This document shows, piece after piece, positions 49,472 to 58,043 of a stretch of 64,000 nt of DNA. A program made the position numbers and the translations under genes. This stretch comes from Streptacidiphilus neutrinimicus (lineage in GTDB: Bacteria; Actinomycetota; Actinomycetes; Streptomycetales; Streptomycetaceae). Location of the stretch: assembly GCF_000787815.1 (NCBI RefSeq), contig NZ_BBPO01000008.1:1-64000 (forward strand), written 5' to 3'. Within the stretch, counting starts at the first letter, position 1. Each line of letters opens with the position of its first letter. The notes beneath the pieces are model-generated. The model searched no databases, had not been told where the DNA came from, and saw only the letters and a program-made list of their open reading frames with translations.

Positions 49472-49562
49472 CGCTGGTTTCGCGGCGGATCGCCGGTCTC
49501 CGTCGCCGGCGCTGTTCGGGGAGGCCGGTGCGAGCCGACATCCGCCTGCGACCCCCGTCGGT

Positions 49563-49771
49563 TCAGCGAGCCTGGATCCGTGGGGACACGACCTCCTCCA
49601 GGACCCCGACGGCGATGGCGACCGGCAGGGCGAGCACCGCGCCGGTGGGGCCGAGCAGCGCCCCGCCTGCCGGCACCGCCAGGATCGTCACCAGCGGGTG
49701 CACACGGACGGCCAGGGCCATGGCCTTCGGGGTGATCAGGTAGTCCTCGGCCAGGCGGAACACGATGGAGC
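49563..49771 (-). pseudogene. AI-2E family transporter, C-terminal remnant
   Basis: The last about 65 codons read FRLAEDYLITPKAMALAVRVHPLVTILAVPAGGALLGPTGAVLALP. This is the closing helix pair of AI-2E/PerM-type exporters (NYVLxPRxMGxxVxLHPLVVLLAVLAGGxLLGxxGAxLAVP). Upstream the frame degenerates, so only the C terminus of a roughly 350-aa protein remains. It is a truncation product in a debris zone. Confidence 0.8.
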
Positions 49772-50102
49772 CGTGTCGCGGCGCAACAGGACGCCCGGCG
49801 CGGACAGCAACGCCCGGGTGATCCGGCACACCGTCGAGATGATCACCCGCGCAGCATCCCAGCCGCTGGCGAACGACTCTCACGCGGGCCCCACCTGCAG
49901 CGAAGATTTTACGAGCCCCACAGCTTGTGGCCCCACGGTGCTGGGACGCGTCGTCGCCGTCCTGCGCGGGCTGTAGTCGCTCGCCAACGGATCCGGCAAG
50001 GCGGTTGACACGAGGGCCGCCCGTCATTCCCGGAAGTCGGCCGACGTAGGTCGGCGCCTGCCACAGCAGGACCCGCGGGGTGTGATCTGCGTCGGACCGG
50101 TT
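49772..50102. other. Intergenic debris
   Basis: 331 bases following the exporter remnant. No supported gene. Frames here are low-complexity. Confidence 0.4.
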
Positions 50103-50582
50103 CTATGCATCGACCGAGGTCCCGAGCACGAGGTCCTCCTCGGTCACCACGTGGCCGGCCTCGCACTGGAGCACCGCATGGACCGGTTCCCCGCAGTGGG
50201 CGTGTGACTGGCGGGTCGGGTTGTATCCGGAGGGCGCGTAGCGCTCGCCCCACCCCAGTAGCCCGATCACGACGGGCAGCAGCGCGTGGCCGGCTTCAGT
50301 GAGCAGGTATTCGTGGCGGGTGCGCTGGCCCGGCTCGCGGTACGGCACCTTGGTGAGGACTCCGGCGGCGACAAGCTCTTTCAGACGCTGCGCCGCCACC
50401 GCCTCGCTGACCCCCACTCGCTGGTGCAGTGAGTCGAATCGGGTGGCGCCGTGGAACGCCTCCCTCAGCAGCAGCATCGCCGTCCGGTTGCCGATGAGCT
50501 GCATAGTGCGGTCGATGCCGCATCGATCACCGAGGGGGGTGTCCCCGCGGCTCGCGAGCTTGCCTTGGAGCTGAACCGTCAT
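50103..50582 (-). CDS. HxlR-family transcriptional regulator
   Basis: A 159-aa HxlR protein: RCGIDRTMQLIGNRTAMLLLREAFHGATRFDSLHQRVGVSEAVAAQRLKELVAAGVL and RTRHEYLLTEAGHALLPV. Unlike the first HxlR, it has a C-terminal extension with HCGEP and LQCEAGH, which resembles a small metal- or thiol-binding knuckle. Divergent from an MFS exporter across 57 bp, hence its probable regulator. Confidence 0.92.
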   Translation of the reverse strand: MTVQLQGKLASRGDTPLGDRCGIDRTMQLIGNRTAMLLLREAFHGATRFDSLHQRVGVSEAVAAQRLKELVAAGVLTKVPYREPGQRTRHEYLLTEAGHALLPVVIGLLGWGERYAPSGYNPTRQSHAHCGEPVHAVLQCEAGHVVTEEDLVLGTSVDA

Positions 50583-50603
50583 GGATTCATCGTACGACCT
50601 GGC

Positions 50604-50655
50604 TTGCTAATCCCATAGCCAGCCGCCTAGCCTCTGACTATGGCAACCAATAGTC
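50604..50655 (+). promoter_or_regulatory. Leaderless promoter and start-codon dyad for MFS gene
   Basis: TTGCTA (50604-50609), 18 bp, then TAGCCT (50628-50633) could be -35/-10, putting the transcript start at or next to the ATG at 50640. GACTAT-N8-ATAGTC (50636-50655) is a perfect dyad overlapping that start codon, a plausible HxlR operator. No Shine-Dalgarno precedes the gene. Confidence 0.55.
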
Positions 50656-52094
50656 AGCACCGGGGGCCCAGGCTCGCGGTCGCGATCTTGACCGGTTCGG
50701 CGTTCCTGGCCAGCCTTGACCTGTTCATCGTCAACGTCGCCTTCGATGAGATCGGACGCGACTTCGGCACCTCCTCGCTCGGCTCGTTGAGCTGGATCCT
50801 CAACGCCTACGCGGTCGTCTACGCCGCGCTGCTGGTGCCCATGGGGCGGCTCACTGACCGCTACGGTCGCAAGGCCGGCTTCGTGGCCGGCATGCTCGTC
50901 TTCACTCTGGCCAGCCTCGCCTGCGGATTCGCGCCCGGCGTCTGGTGGCTGGTCGGCTTCCGCATCGTCCAGGCGGCAGGGGCCGCCCTCATGACCCCGG
51001 CCTCCCTCGGTCTTCTCCTGGCCGCACTCCCAGCGCAACGACGCGCCGCCGGAGCGCGCCTGTGGGCGATGACCGGCGCGGTCGCGGCCGCCTTCGGCCC
51101 GGCGGTGGGTGGCGGACTGGTCCAGATCTCCTGGCAGACCGCCTTCTGGATCAACGTGCCGATCGGACTGGCACTGACCTACGCCGCAGTCAAGGCCGTG
51201 CCCGACGTACGCCACAACGCCAACGCCTCGCGCCCCGACCTGCTCGGCGGCGCCGTGATCGCCGTGGCCACGGGCGCGCTCGTGCTCGGCCTCGTCCAGG
51301 GCAACGACTGGGGCTGGACATCCGGTCGCGTGCTCGCCGCCTGGGGGGTGGCAGCCGCAGGCGCGGCCCTCTTCGTCTGGCTGATCACCCACCACGACGC
51401 ACCCGTGATCGACCCCGCGCTGCTGCGCATCCCGTCCTTCGCCTGGGCGAACATCGCCCAACTGCTGTTCAACGTCGCCTTCGGCATCGGCCTGCTCTCG
51501 CGCATCCTGTGGCTGCAGGAGCACTGGGGCTACTCCGCGGTGCGCACCGGGTTGGCCGTCGCGGTCGGTCCCGCACTGGTGCCGATCACCTCACTGCTGG
51601 TCACCCGGCTCGCGCCGCGCGCCGCGCCGGGGCGCCTGATCGCGCTGGGCAGCGTGCTCTTCGCCGCCGGCGGGCTCTGGCAGGCCACAGCGACCGGAGA
51701 GCAACCGGCCTACGCCACCCAGATGTTGGGCCCATGGATCGTCTCCGGCATCGCAGTCGGCCTCGCCCTCCCGCAGCTCACCGCCGCCGCGACGGCAGCC
51801 TTGCCGCCCCACCAGGCCTCCACCGGCTCCGGGGTCATCAACATGGCGCGCCAACTCGGCATCGTGATCGGCACCTCGATCATGGTCGGCCTGCTCGGCA
51901 CCGGCGTGGCCTCACTCACGCGCTTCCAGCACGTCTGGCTCTTCATGGCGGCCTCCTCGGTGGCAGCCGCGATCGCGGCCCTCGTCATGGACGCCGTACG
52001 TGGTCCGGCGGCCCATTCGCCCCTCGGCTCGGAAGCCGTCCCTCCGGAGTCAAGCCCTGTGGCAGCACAGCCCACCGGCCGCCCCGCCGCATGA
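50640..52094 (+). CDS. MFS drug transporter, DHA2-like (14 helices)
   Basis: A 484-aa exporter. LTGSAFLASLDLFIVNVAFDEIG (motif D1-like), GRLTDRYGRKAGFVAGMLV (motif A), RIVQAAGAALMTPASLGLLL and WQTAFWINVPIGLAL (antiporter motif C region) are characteristic of EmrB/QacA-type proton/drug antiporters. Divergent HxlR regulator upstream. It starts at the ATG overlapping the dyad. The C terminus is a Pro/Ala tail. Confidence 0.94.
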   Translation: MATNSQHRGPRLAVAILTGSAFLASLDLFIVNVAFDEIGRDFGTSSLGSLSWILNAYAVVYAALLVPMGRLTDRYGRKAGFVAGMLVFTLASLACGFAPGVWWLVGFRIVQAAGAALMTPASLGLLLAALPAQRRAAGARLWAMTGAVAAAFGPAVGGGLVQISWQTAFWINVPIGLALTYAAVKAVPDVRHNANASRPDLLGGAVIAVATGALVLGLVQGNDWGWTSGRVLAAWGVAAAGAALFVWLITHHDAPVIDPALLRIPSFAWANIAQLLFNVAFGIGLLSRILWLQEHWGYSAVRTGLAVAVGPALVPITSLLVTRLAPRAAPGRLIALGSVLFAAGGLWQATATGEQPAYATQMLGPWIVSGIAVGLALPQLTAAATAALPPHQASTGSGVINMARQLGIVIGTSIMVGLLGTGVASLTRFQHVWLFMAASSVAAAIAALVMDAVRGPAAHSPLGSEAVPPESSPVAAQPTGRPAA

Positions 52095-52528
52095 GCATGC
52101 ACGCCTCGCAGACCTGCTGAACCGCGGTCAAAGGTCATCCAGACCAGGCACGTCCCGTAGTTGCGTGCGGCTGGCAATGCCGAGCTTTGGCCTTGAACAC
52201 ACAGTGGAGTACCGCAATGCCCATGATCGACGTCTACGCGACGCGCGGCACCTTCAGCAACCCCCGACAGCTCGCCCAGGACCTGGCCGCCGCCGTCATG
52301 GCCGTCTAGCAGGTACCCGACATCCCCTGGACGGATGACATTCTCGGCAGGCGCAGCGTGGCCGGTTCGGCCCTCCCGCCGTCCATTCGCTCTCCGGGTT
52401 CCCCCGTCGTGGCCGAAGCCTCCGCCACGACGAGAACCCTACAAGGTGCCGCTGCCGTGAAAGCGGCTACGCGGCTGGGCGGTTGGCGTCCGCGCTATCG
52501 GCGGAGGAGTCGCGTCTCCCTGGCCGTG
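52095..52528. other. Intergenic with tautomerase remnant
   Basis: 434 bases between the MFS gene and the peptide gene. Only the interrupted tautomerase reading frame at 52217 is recognisable. Confidence 0.5.
52217..52360 (+). pseudogene. Tautomerase-family gene with internal stop
   Basis: The ATG at 52217 (GGAG upstream) begins MPMIDVYATRGTFSN, then DLAAAVMAV. This matches 4-oxalocrotonate-tautomerase-like proteins with the catalytic N-terminal Pro2. A TAG at 52307-52309 interrupts where homologues continue with a Glu/Arg and VP(D/E)IP. The frame does resume QVPDIPW afterwards before losing similarity. It is either a pseudogene or a short peptide. Confidence 0.7.
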
Positions 52529-52744
52529 TCAGCAGCACAGCGGAATGTCGTCCGTCGTGGCGGCTCCGGGGACGGACGTCGCCGGTGCTGCCTTGGGGGC
52601 TGTGTGGGCGGTGGGCAGGGCTGCCAGGAGAAGGGCGGCGGTGAGCATCAGTCCAGCGGCCGCTGCGGCGGCCGGGCGGTGTCTGGTGGTGTCCGGCTGC
52701 AGGCGCTGCGCGTGGGAGGCGGTGGCGCGGGGCACGATGTGCAT
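52529..52744 (-). CDS. Small exported peptide next to XRE-TPR regulator
   Basis: A 71-aa protein with a Sec-type signal: Arg/His-rich start (MHIVPRATASHAQRL), hydrophobic core AGLMLTAALLLAALP and probable cleavage near THTA|PKA. A mature tail of about 20 residues ends TTDDIPLCC. AGGAG lies seven bases before the ATG at 52744, so translation is likely. It is 117 bp downstream of the XRE-TPR gene on the same strand, probably its operon partner. It could be a secreted pheromone precursor or simply a small secreted protein. No family recognised. Confidence 0.72.
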   Translation of the reverse strand: MHIVPRATASHAQRLQPDTTRHRPAAAAAAGLMLTAALLLAALPTAHTAPKAAPATSVPGAATTDDIPLCC

Positions 52745-52861
52745 GTGGAGCTCCTGGGTTCCTGATGGTACGGCCGGGCCGCCCGGCGTTGCCGCGGCGA
52801 CCCACTGCCTGGGTTTTCAGGAGGTTAGGAGGAGCTCATCTATCCGGACTCTCCACCGGAT

Positions 52862-54247
52862 CTACGCGGTCCCCTCAGCCGATGCCGTGGCCTCGGCCGG
52901 GCGGGGCCGCCGGGCGGTGCGTCGGGCGAGGGAGGCGAGGTCACTGCGTTGGCCAAGGCATCGCAGGCTCTGCTGGTAGGCATGGGCGGCGCGCTCGGCG
53001 TGGCCGGCCACCTGCATGATCTCGGCGAGGTCGTTCCAGGCTGAGGCGGCCTGCCGTCCGGCGTCGGATGCTTCGAGCAGCAGTGCGGCCCGCTCGGCGT
53101 CGGCCTCGGCCGCGTCGTCGCGGCCCAGATGGAACCGGGCGGCAGCCATGACCAGCAGGGCCCGTGCCGTCTGGAGCCGGTGGCCGTCGCCGAGGAGTTC
53201 CAGTGCTTGGCGGGCGTGCTCCAAGGCGGCCTCACCCTCCCCGTCGAGGAGCTCGGCCCGCGCCAGCGCCGTGTGGCAGTACGCCTGGTCGACGGTGCTG
53301 CCGTGGTCGGCCAGCAGTTCCGCGCTGCGGTTGAGCTGGTCCCTGGCGGCGCCGACGTCAGGGGTGTCGCTCTGCAGCAGGACGACCGCGTAGGCGTTGC
53401 GCAGTCGGGCAAGGGCGCGGGCGTCGTCCCCTTCGGCGTAGATGGCGAGGGCCCGTTCGATCAGGGTGAGTGCGTCGCCGGTGTCGCCGCACCGGTGGGC
53501 CACGACGCTGGCGTTCCAGTAGGCGGCGCCCAGCGCCTTGCGGTCGCTGACGGCTTCGGCCTGCCCGATGGCGTTCCCGGCCAGGTATCCGGCGCGGTGC
53601 AGGTCGCCTCGCTCGCAGTGCAGTCCCACGAGCGTGGAGACGAGTTCGACGCCGAGGACCGTCGGGGCGAGCTGGAGGGCCTCCAGTTCGGCCAGGGCGG
53701 CAGTGCCCACGTCGATGGCGTGGGCGAGGTTGCCCAGCTCGCGGTAGCAGCGGCAGAGCGCGACGGTGATCTTCAGTCGGGGCACCAGCGTGGCACCGCG
53801 GCCGGCCCGGGCGAGCAGGGCCTCGTAGTGTCCGATGGCCTCCTCCAGGCGCCCGTCGTGCTCCAGGGCCTCGGCGACGCCGAGGTCCGCCGCCAGCCTG
53901 GTCGGGTCCTGGCTGTTCTCGGGGGCCCGGTCACGGACGGCGGTGTAGGCCTCCAGTGCGGCCTTGGGGTCGCCGTTGCGCAGGCTGATCTCCGCGTAGC
54001 GCAGGTCGATCTGGAGTCGCTCGGGATCGGGCTGGTCGGCCCGGAGGTGGCGTAGCAGCGCCTCGGGCTCGCAGCCGAGGCGTTCGGCGAGCTGGTGCAG
54101 GACCTCGTCCGAGGGGGTGCGCTTGCCGGCTTCCAGCAACGAGATGTAGCTGGGGGAAAGGTTGCCCCCGGCGAGGTCGATCTGGGACAGCCCGGCGGCG
54201 CGGCGCAGTTGGCGGATATGCGAGCCAAGGTGCTGGGGATCTGCCAC
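52862..54247 (-). CDS. XRE-type HTH regulator with TPR domain
   Basis: A 461-aa regulator. HTH_3 at residues 8-62 (LGSHIRQLRRAAGLSQIDLAGGNLSPSYISLLEAGKRTPS) is followed by about ten TPR-like helix pairs to the end (DLGVAEALEHDGRLEEAIGHYEALL, AALELLGDGHRLQTARALLVMAAARFHLG-type repeats). This layout matches peptide-responsive RRNPP regulators of Firmicutes and many uncharacterised Streptomyces XRE-TPR proteins. GTG start with GAAGGG upstream. A dyad sits before it, a small exported peptide gene after it, and the SARP gene is divergent. Confidence 0.9.
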   Translation of the reverse strand: MADPQHLGSHIRQLRRAAGLSQIDLAGGNLSPSYISLLEAGKRTPSDEVLHQLAERLGCEPEALLRHLRADQPDPERLQIDLRYAEISLRNGDPKAALEAYTAVRDRAPENSQDPTRLAADLGVAEALEHDGRLEEAIGHYEALLARAGRGATLVPRLKITVALCRCYRELGNLAHAIDVGTAALAELEALQLAPTVLGVELVSTLVGLHCERGDLHRAGYLAGNAIGQAEAVSDRKALGAAYWNASVVAHRCGDTGDALTLIERALAIYAEGDDARALARLRNAYAVVLLQSDTPDVGAARDQLNRSAELLADHGSTVDQAYCHTALARAELLDGEGEAALEHARQALELLGDGHRLQTARALLVMAAARFHLGRDDAAEADAERAALLLEASDAGRQAASAWNDLAEIMQVAGHAERAAHAYQQSLRCLGQRSDLASLARRTARRPRPAEATASAEGTA

Positions 54248-54260
54248 GGCGCCTGCCCTT

Positions 54261-54283
54261 CTGTGACCGGTCGGGGGTCACAG
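54261..54283. promoter_or_regulatory. Dyad CTGTGACC-N7-GGTCACAG
   Basis: A perfect 8-bp inverted repeat with a 7-bp spacer lies 14 bases upstream of the XRE-TPR start, in the gap shared with the divergent SARP gene. Probable operator for the XRE protein. Confidence 0.65.
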
Positions 54284-54492
54284 TATGTCAGAGCGTCTGT
54301 CAAGGGCCGTCCGGGTCCGGCGGAGGTGTGCGCGGCGGACCGCCCGTCGGGGACAGGCTGTGCGGGACAGCCGCTCGGGGGGCAGTTCCCGCCGACCGGC
54401 TGGTGCCGCGACGGCGGCTTAGGAAGATCGACGCACGTCCGCCTAGGATGCGCGAATCGAGCAGGGGTACTGGTCTGGACAGTGGGGGATCC

Positions 54493-57400
54493 ATGGATCC
54501 GGCGGAGGACGGGGCCGAAGTCTGCTTCCGGGTCCTCGGGCAGATGCACGGCACGCGGGACGGGGCCGCGATCGCGACCGGGTCGCCCCAGCAGCAGGCC
54601 ATGCTCGCTGTGCTGTTGCTGCGCGCCGGGCACGACGTGCCCGTGCAGGACCTGATCACCGCGGTCTGGGGGGAGGCGCCCCCGGACACGGCGCTGGCCA
54701 CCATCCGCACCTACGCCTGGCGTTGGCGGCGGGCGTTGGGCGAGAGCCGAGAGCAGCCTCACACGCTGTTGTCGGCCGGGGACGGGTACCGGCTGGTCCT
54801 GGAGCCCTGGCAGGTGGACGCCCTGCGGGCGGAGCGGCTGGCGACGCAGGCCTTCCAGGCACGCGAGGCGGGTCGGCACGACCGAGCCGACGCGCTGGTG
54901 TGGCAGGCGCTGGAGCTGTGGAGGGGCGACCCGCTGACGGGGGTGCCGGGCCCGTTCGCCGAACAGCAGCGGCGCAGGCTGGGCGAGTTGCGGCTGTCCC
55001 TGCTGGAGGAGCACTTCGAGCTGCAAACCGTGTTGGGGCGTCACCTGCTGACGATTCCGGGGCTGAGTGCGTTCATCGACGAGAACCCGCTGCGGGAGCG
55101 GGCCTACGGCCTGTTGATGCGCGCCCTGTACGCGGGGGGTCGGCAGGTGGAGGCACTCGCCGTCTACGCGCGACTGCGGCGGCATCTCAACGAGGAGCTG
55201 GGCGTCGACCCGGGCCCGGCCGTCCGCCTCCTGCAGCGTCAGATCCTGGCCAACGACCCCGGACTGCTGGCTGCGGACCGCCCCGGCCCGGCCGACGGAA
55301 GCTCCCCCGAGGCCGGTGCCGCGGCCCGACGGGCGGGAGCGGCCGGGGCGGACGCCGGTCCGGGGCCCGGTACGGCGTCGGGCCGGATAGTCGTCCCGGC
55401 CCAGCTGCCGCCGGCGGCCGCCGACTTCACCGGCCGCGAGGACGTGCTGACACGGCTGTGCGCGGTCCTCGGCGGTGGGCGCCGCGAGGTGCTGCCGGTC
55501 GTCTCGGTCACCGGGATGGGCGGGGTCGGCAAGACGACCCTGGCCCTGCGTGCGGCGCACCGGGCCAAGGACCGCTTCCCCGACGGCCAGCTCTACACCG
55601 ACCTGCGCGGCAGCGACCGAGACCCGCTGGACCCCGCCGCGGTACTGGCGGCTTTCCTGACCGCGCTGGGCACGGAGGAGCGCCGGGTGCCCGCCGGCGT
55701 CGAGGAGCGCTCACGGCTGTTCCGCACCATGGTGGACGGCCGCCGGGTGCTGGTGGTCCTGGACAACGCACGCGACCTGGCGCAGATCGAGCCGCTGTTG
55801 CCGGGTGCGGCGAGCTGCGCGGTACTGGTGACGGGCCGGGCGAGGCTGGTCGGCCTGCCGGTGGACGAGCAGGTCGACCTGGCGGGCTTCCGGCCGGACG
55901 AGGCGCTGGAGCTGCTGGCAAGGATCGCGGGGCGGCCGCGCGTCGAGGAGGACCTGGCAGGTGCCCGCGAGGTGCTCCGGCTCTGCGGTCACCTGCCGCT
56001 GGCGGTGCGGATCGCGGCGGCGCGGCTGGCTGCGCGGCCGGGATGGTCGGTGGCCGAGCTGGCGCGTCGCCTCGCCGACGAGCGGCGGCGGATCGGCGAG
56101 CTGCGGGCCGGGGAGCTGGCCGTCGAGGCCGCCTTCGAGGTGGGCCACGAGCAGCTGACCGCGGCGCAGGCGCGGGCCTTTCGGCTCACCGCGGCGGTCG
56201 CCGACCCGGACATCGGTACCCCGGCGGCCGCGGCGGTGCTCGCCCTGGATCCGCACCGCGCGGAGGACCTGCTGGAGTCCTTGGTCGACGCCGCCATGCT
56301 GGAGAGCCCCGCCGGGGGACGCTACCGGTTCCACAGCCTGATGCGGGCGTTCGCACTCCACCGGCCCGTGCCGCCGGGCGCGCCGGGCGCCGAGGGCGAC
56401 CGGGAGACGGACGGCCCGGGGACGCGGCAGGGAGCAGAGGGTCCTGAGGGGGCGTTGGGCAGGCTGGTGGACTTCCTGCTGGCGACCGCCGCGGCGGCCT
56501 TCGCGGCGGTGGTGCCCGGGGATGCCGCGCGTGACACCTTCGCGTCGACCAGGGCCCGGGTCGAGCACTTCACCGACGCGGGCGCGGCCCGGGCATGGGC
56601 GGCCCAGGAGTTCCCCGGCGCGTGCTCGGCGGTGCTGGCCGCCGCCACGCGGACGGTGGCGCACCAGGCGTCCGGCGCGGGTGGCGGGGGCTCCCCGCCG
56701 GGGCCCGACGCGACGGTGCTGGGCCCGGCGGTCGACCTGCTGATCGCCTTCAGCGCGTTCGGCGCGGAGGTGCAACGCGAGCGGTTGGCGGCGGTGGCAC
56801 TGGCGGCGGCGCGGTCGGCGGAGGCGGTCGGTGACCATCGGTCGGTCGGACGGGCACGGTTCCTGTGCGGGAACCTTGCGGTGCAGGGTGTTCGGCTGCA
56901 GGAGGCCTCCGCGCACCTGGACGCCGCCGCCGTCGCCTGCCGCCGGGCGGGCGATGTGGTGATCCTGCGGCAGACCCTGAACGACCTGGGCCTGGTGGAG
57001 CAGTTCCAGCACCGGCACGAGGAGGCGATCCGCCACTTCGACGAGGCGATCACGCTGGCCCGGGAGCTCGGGCAGCGGTCGGGCGAGTGGGTGACGCGGG
57101 TCAACGCCGCCCTGGCCCGGCTGTCCGCAGGGCAGGCCGGGCAGGCGGTGCGCGCCTGCGAGGAGGCGCTGCCGGTGTTTCGGGGGCTGTCCGACACTAC
57201 GGGTACCGCCTATGCCCTCTACGTGCTGGGCTTGGGCCTGCATCGCCTGGGCCGTGACGGGGAGGCGGAGGCTCGTCTGCGCGAGTGCCTCGGGGTCTGC
57301 CAGGCGGCAGGGCTGGACGGCCGCCAGGCGCAGGCCCGCTACCGGCTGGCGGACGTGCTGCGCGCGCTGGGGCGGTTGGACGACGCCGTGGCCGAGGCGG

Positions 57401-57603
57401 AGCGGTCTTTGGAGCTGTGTGTGGAGCTGCGGGCGGAGCGCGACCAGGGACTCGCGCTGACCGTGCTCGGCCGGGCCTTGGCCGAGCACGGCCGGATCGA
57501 GGCGGCTCGCACGCACCTGTGGCAGGCCCGGAGCGTCTTCGAGCGCCTGGGCCTGCCGGAAGCGGCCTGGGTCGGACAGGAGTTGGCCCGCCTGGCCGGT
57601 TGA
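54493..57603 (+). CDS. AfsR/SARP-family regulator (BTAD, NB-ARC, TPR)
   Basis: A 1036-aa large SARP. The winged helix and BTAD domain fill about residues 8-250 (FRVLGQMHGTRDGAA, AVWGEAPPDTALATIRTYAWRWRRAL, YGLLMRALYAGGRQVEALAVYARLRRHLNEELGVDPGP). An NB-ARC ATPase has P-loop GMGGVGKTT near residue 340 and LVVLDNAR. A C-terminal TPR array starts near 770 (NDLGLVEQFQHRHEEAIRHFDEAI). I start it at the ATG at 54493; the frame opens at 54328 but with a non-conserved stretch. SARPs activate secondary-metabolite genes, and the adjacent peptide/ABC/oxygenase locus is the obvious candidate target. Confidence 0.92.
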   Translation: MDPAEDGAEVCFRVLGQMHGTRDGAAIATGSPQQQAMLAVLLLRAGHDVPVQDLITAVWGEAPPDTALATIRTYAWRWRRALGESREQPHTLLSAGDGYRLVLEPWQVDALRAERLATQAFQAREAGRHDRADALVWQALELWRGDPLTGVPGPFAEQQRRRLGELRLSLLEEHFELQTVLGRHLLTIPGLSAFIDENPLRERAYGLLMRALYAGGRQVEALAVYARLRRHLNEELGVDPGPAVRLLQRQILANDPGLLAADRPGPADGSSPEAGAAARRAGAAGADAGPGPGTASGRIVVPAQLPPAAADFTGREDVLTRLCAVLGGGRREVLPVVSVTGMGGVGKTTLALRAAHRAKDRFPDGQLYTDLRGSDRDPLDPAAVLAAFLTALGTEERRVPAGVEERSRLFRTMVDGRRVLVVLDNARDLAQIEPLLPGAASCAVLVTGRARLVGLPVDEQVDLAGFRPDEALELLARIAGRPRVEEDLAGAREVLRLCGHLPLAVRIAAARLAARPGWSVAELARRLADERRRIGELRAGELAVEAAFEVGHEQLTAAQARAFRLTAAVADPDIGTPAAAAVLALDPHRAEDLLESLVDAAMLESPAGGRYRFHSLMRAFALHRPVPPGAPGAEGDRETDGPGTRQGAEGPEGALGRLVDFLLATAAAAFAAVVPGDAARDTFASTRARVEHFTDAGAARAWAAQEFPGACSAVLAAATRTVAHQASGAGGGGSPPGPDATVLGPAVDLLIAFSAFGAEVQRERLAAVALAAARSAEAVGDHRSVGRARFLCGNLAVQGVRLQEASAHLDAAAVACRRAGDVVILRQTLNDLGLVEQFQHRHEEAIRHFDEAITLARELGQRSGEWVTRVNAALARLSAGQAGQAVRACEEALPVFRGLSDTTGTAYALYVLGLGLHRLGRDGEAEARLRECLGVCQAAGLDGRQAQARYRLADVLRALGRLDDAVAEAERSLELCVELRAERDQGLALTVLGRALAEHGRIEAARTHLWQARSVFERLGLPEAAWVGQELARLAG

Positions 57604-57741
57604 CGCCCGGTCGGCCCGCCATGCGTGCCGCCGTTGCGGGGCAGGTCACCGGGCGGGCGCGGCCGGGTGGGACTCGGCGGCAGCGGTGTGTGTCTCGGGG
57701 CGTCCGTCGAGCCCGCCCCCCGCCGTGCCCGCCCGGGCCGG

Positions 57742-57954
57742 CTACAGGCGGTCCATCACCGGCGGCGGCACGCAGGCCCCGGTGTTGTTCCAGTCGTCGG
57801 TGGCCGACCCCGCCTGCGCCGTTGCCGCAGCGGCGCAGGCGGCGCGGTGGGCGGTGGCGGCGGTGGCGTCCGCGTGTCCGATGCCGACGAAAACCGACAG
57901 AGCGGCGGTGAGGACGGCGAGGCGCAGGAGCGACGACTTCACGACGCGGGGCAT
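57742..57954 (-). CDS. Small exported peptide
   Basis: A 70-aa protein. Signal peptide MPRVVKSSLLRLAVLTAALSVF and so on, likely cleaved around GHA|DAT. The mature part is Ala/Thr-rich with two Cys and the tail TDDWNNTGACVPPP followed by VMDRL. AAGGA precedes the ATG at 57954. It is the last gene on the minus strand after the M16/GNAT genes (90 bp gap). It shares the pattern A-T-(T)-D-D plus a C-terminal Cys with the exported peptide encoded at 52529-52744, which may be coincidence. Confidence 0.68.
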   Translation of the reverse strand: MPRVVKSSLLRLAVLTAALSVFVGIGHADATAATAHRAACAAAATAQAGSATDDWNNTGACVPPPVMDRL

Positions 57955-58043
57955 GGCAGTGGTTCCTTCGTTCGGGAGCGGCAGTGCCCGGCCAGTGTGG
58001 CGCAGGGCGATCTACGTCCGATATATGGCTGCTTGGGCCCGTC

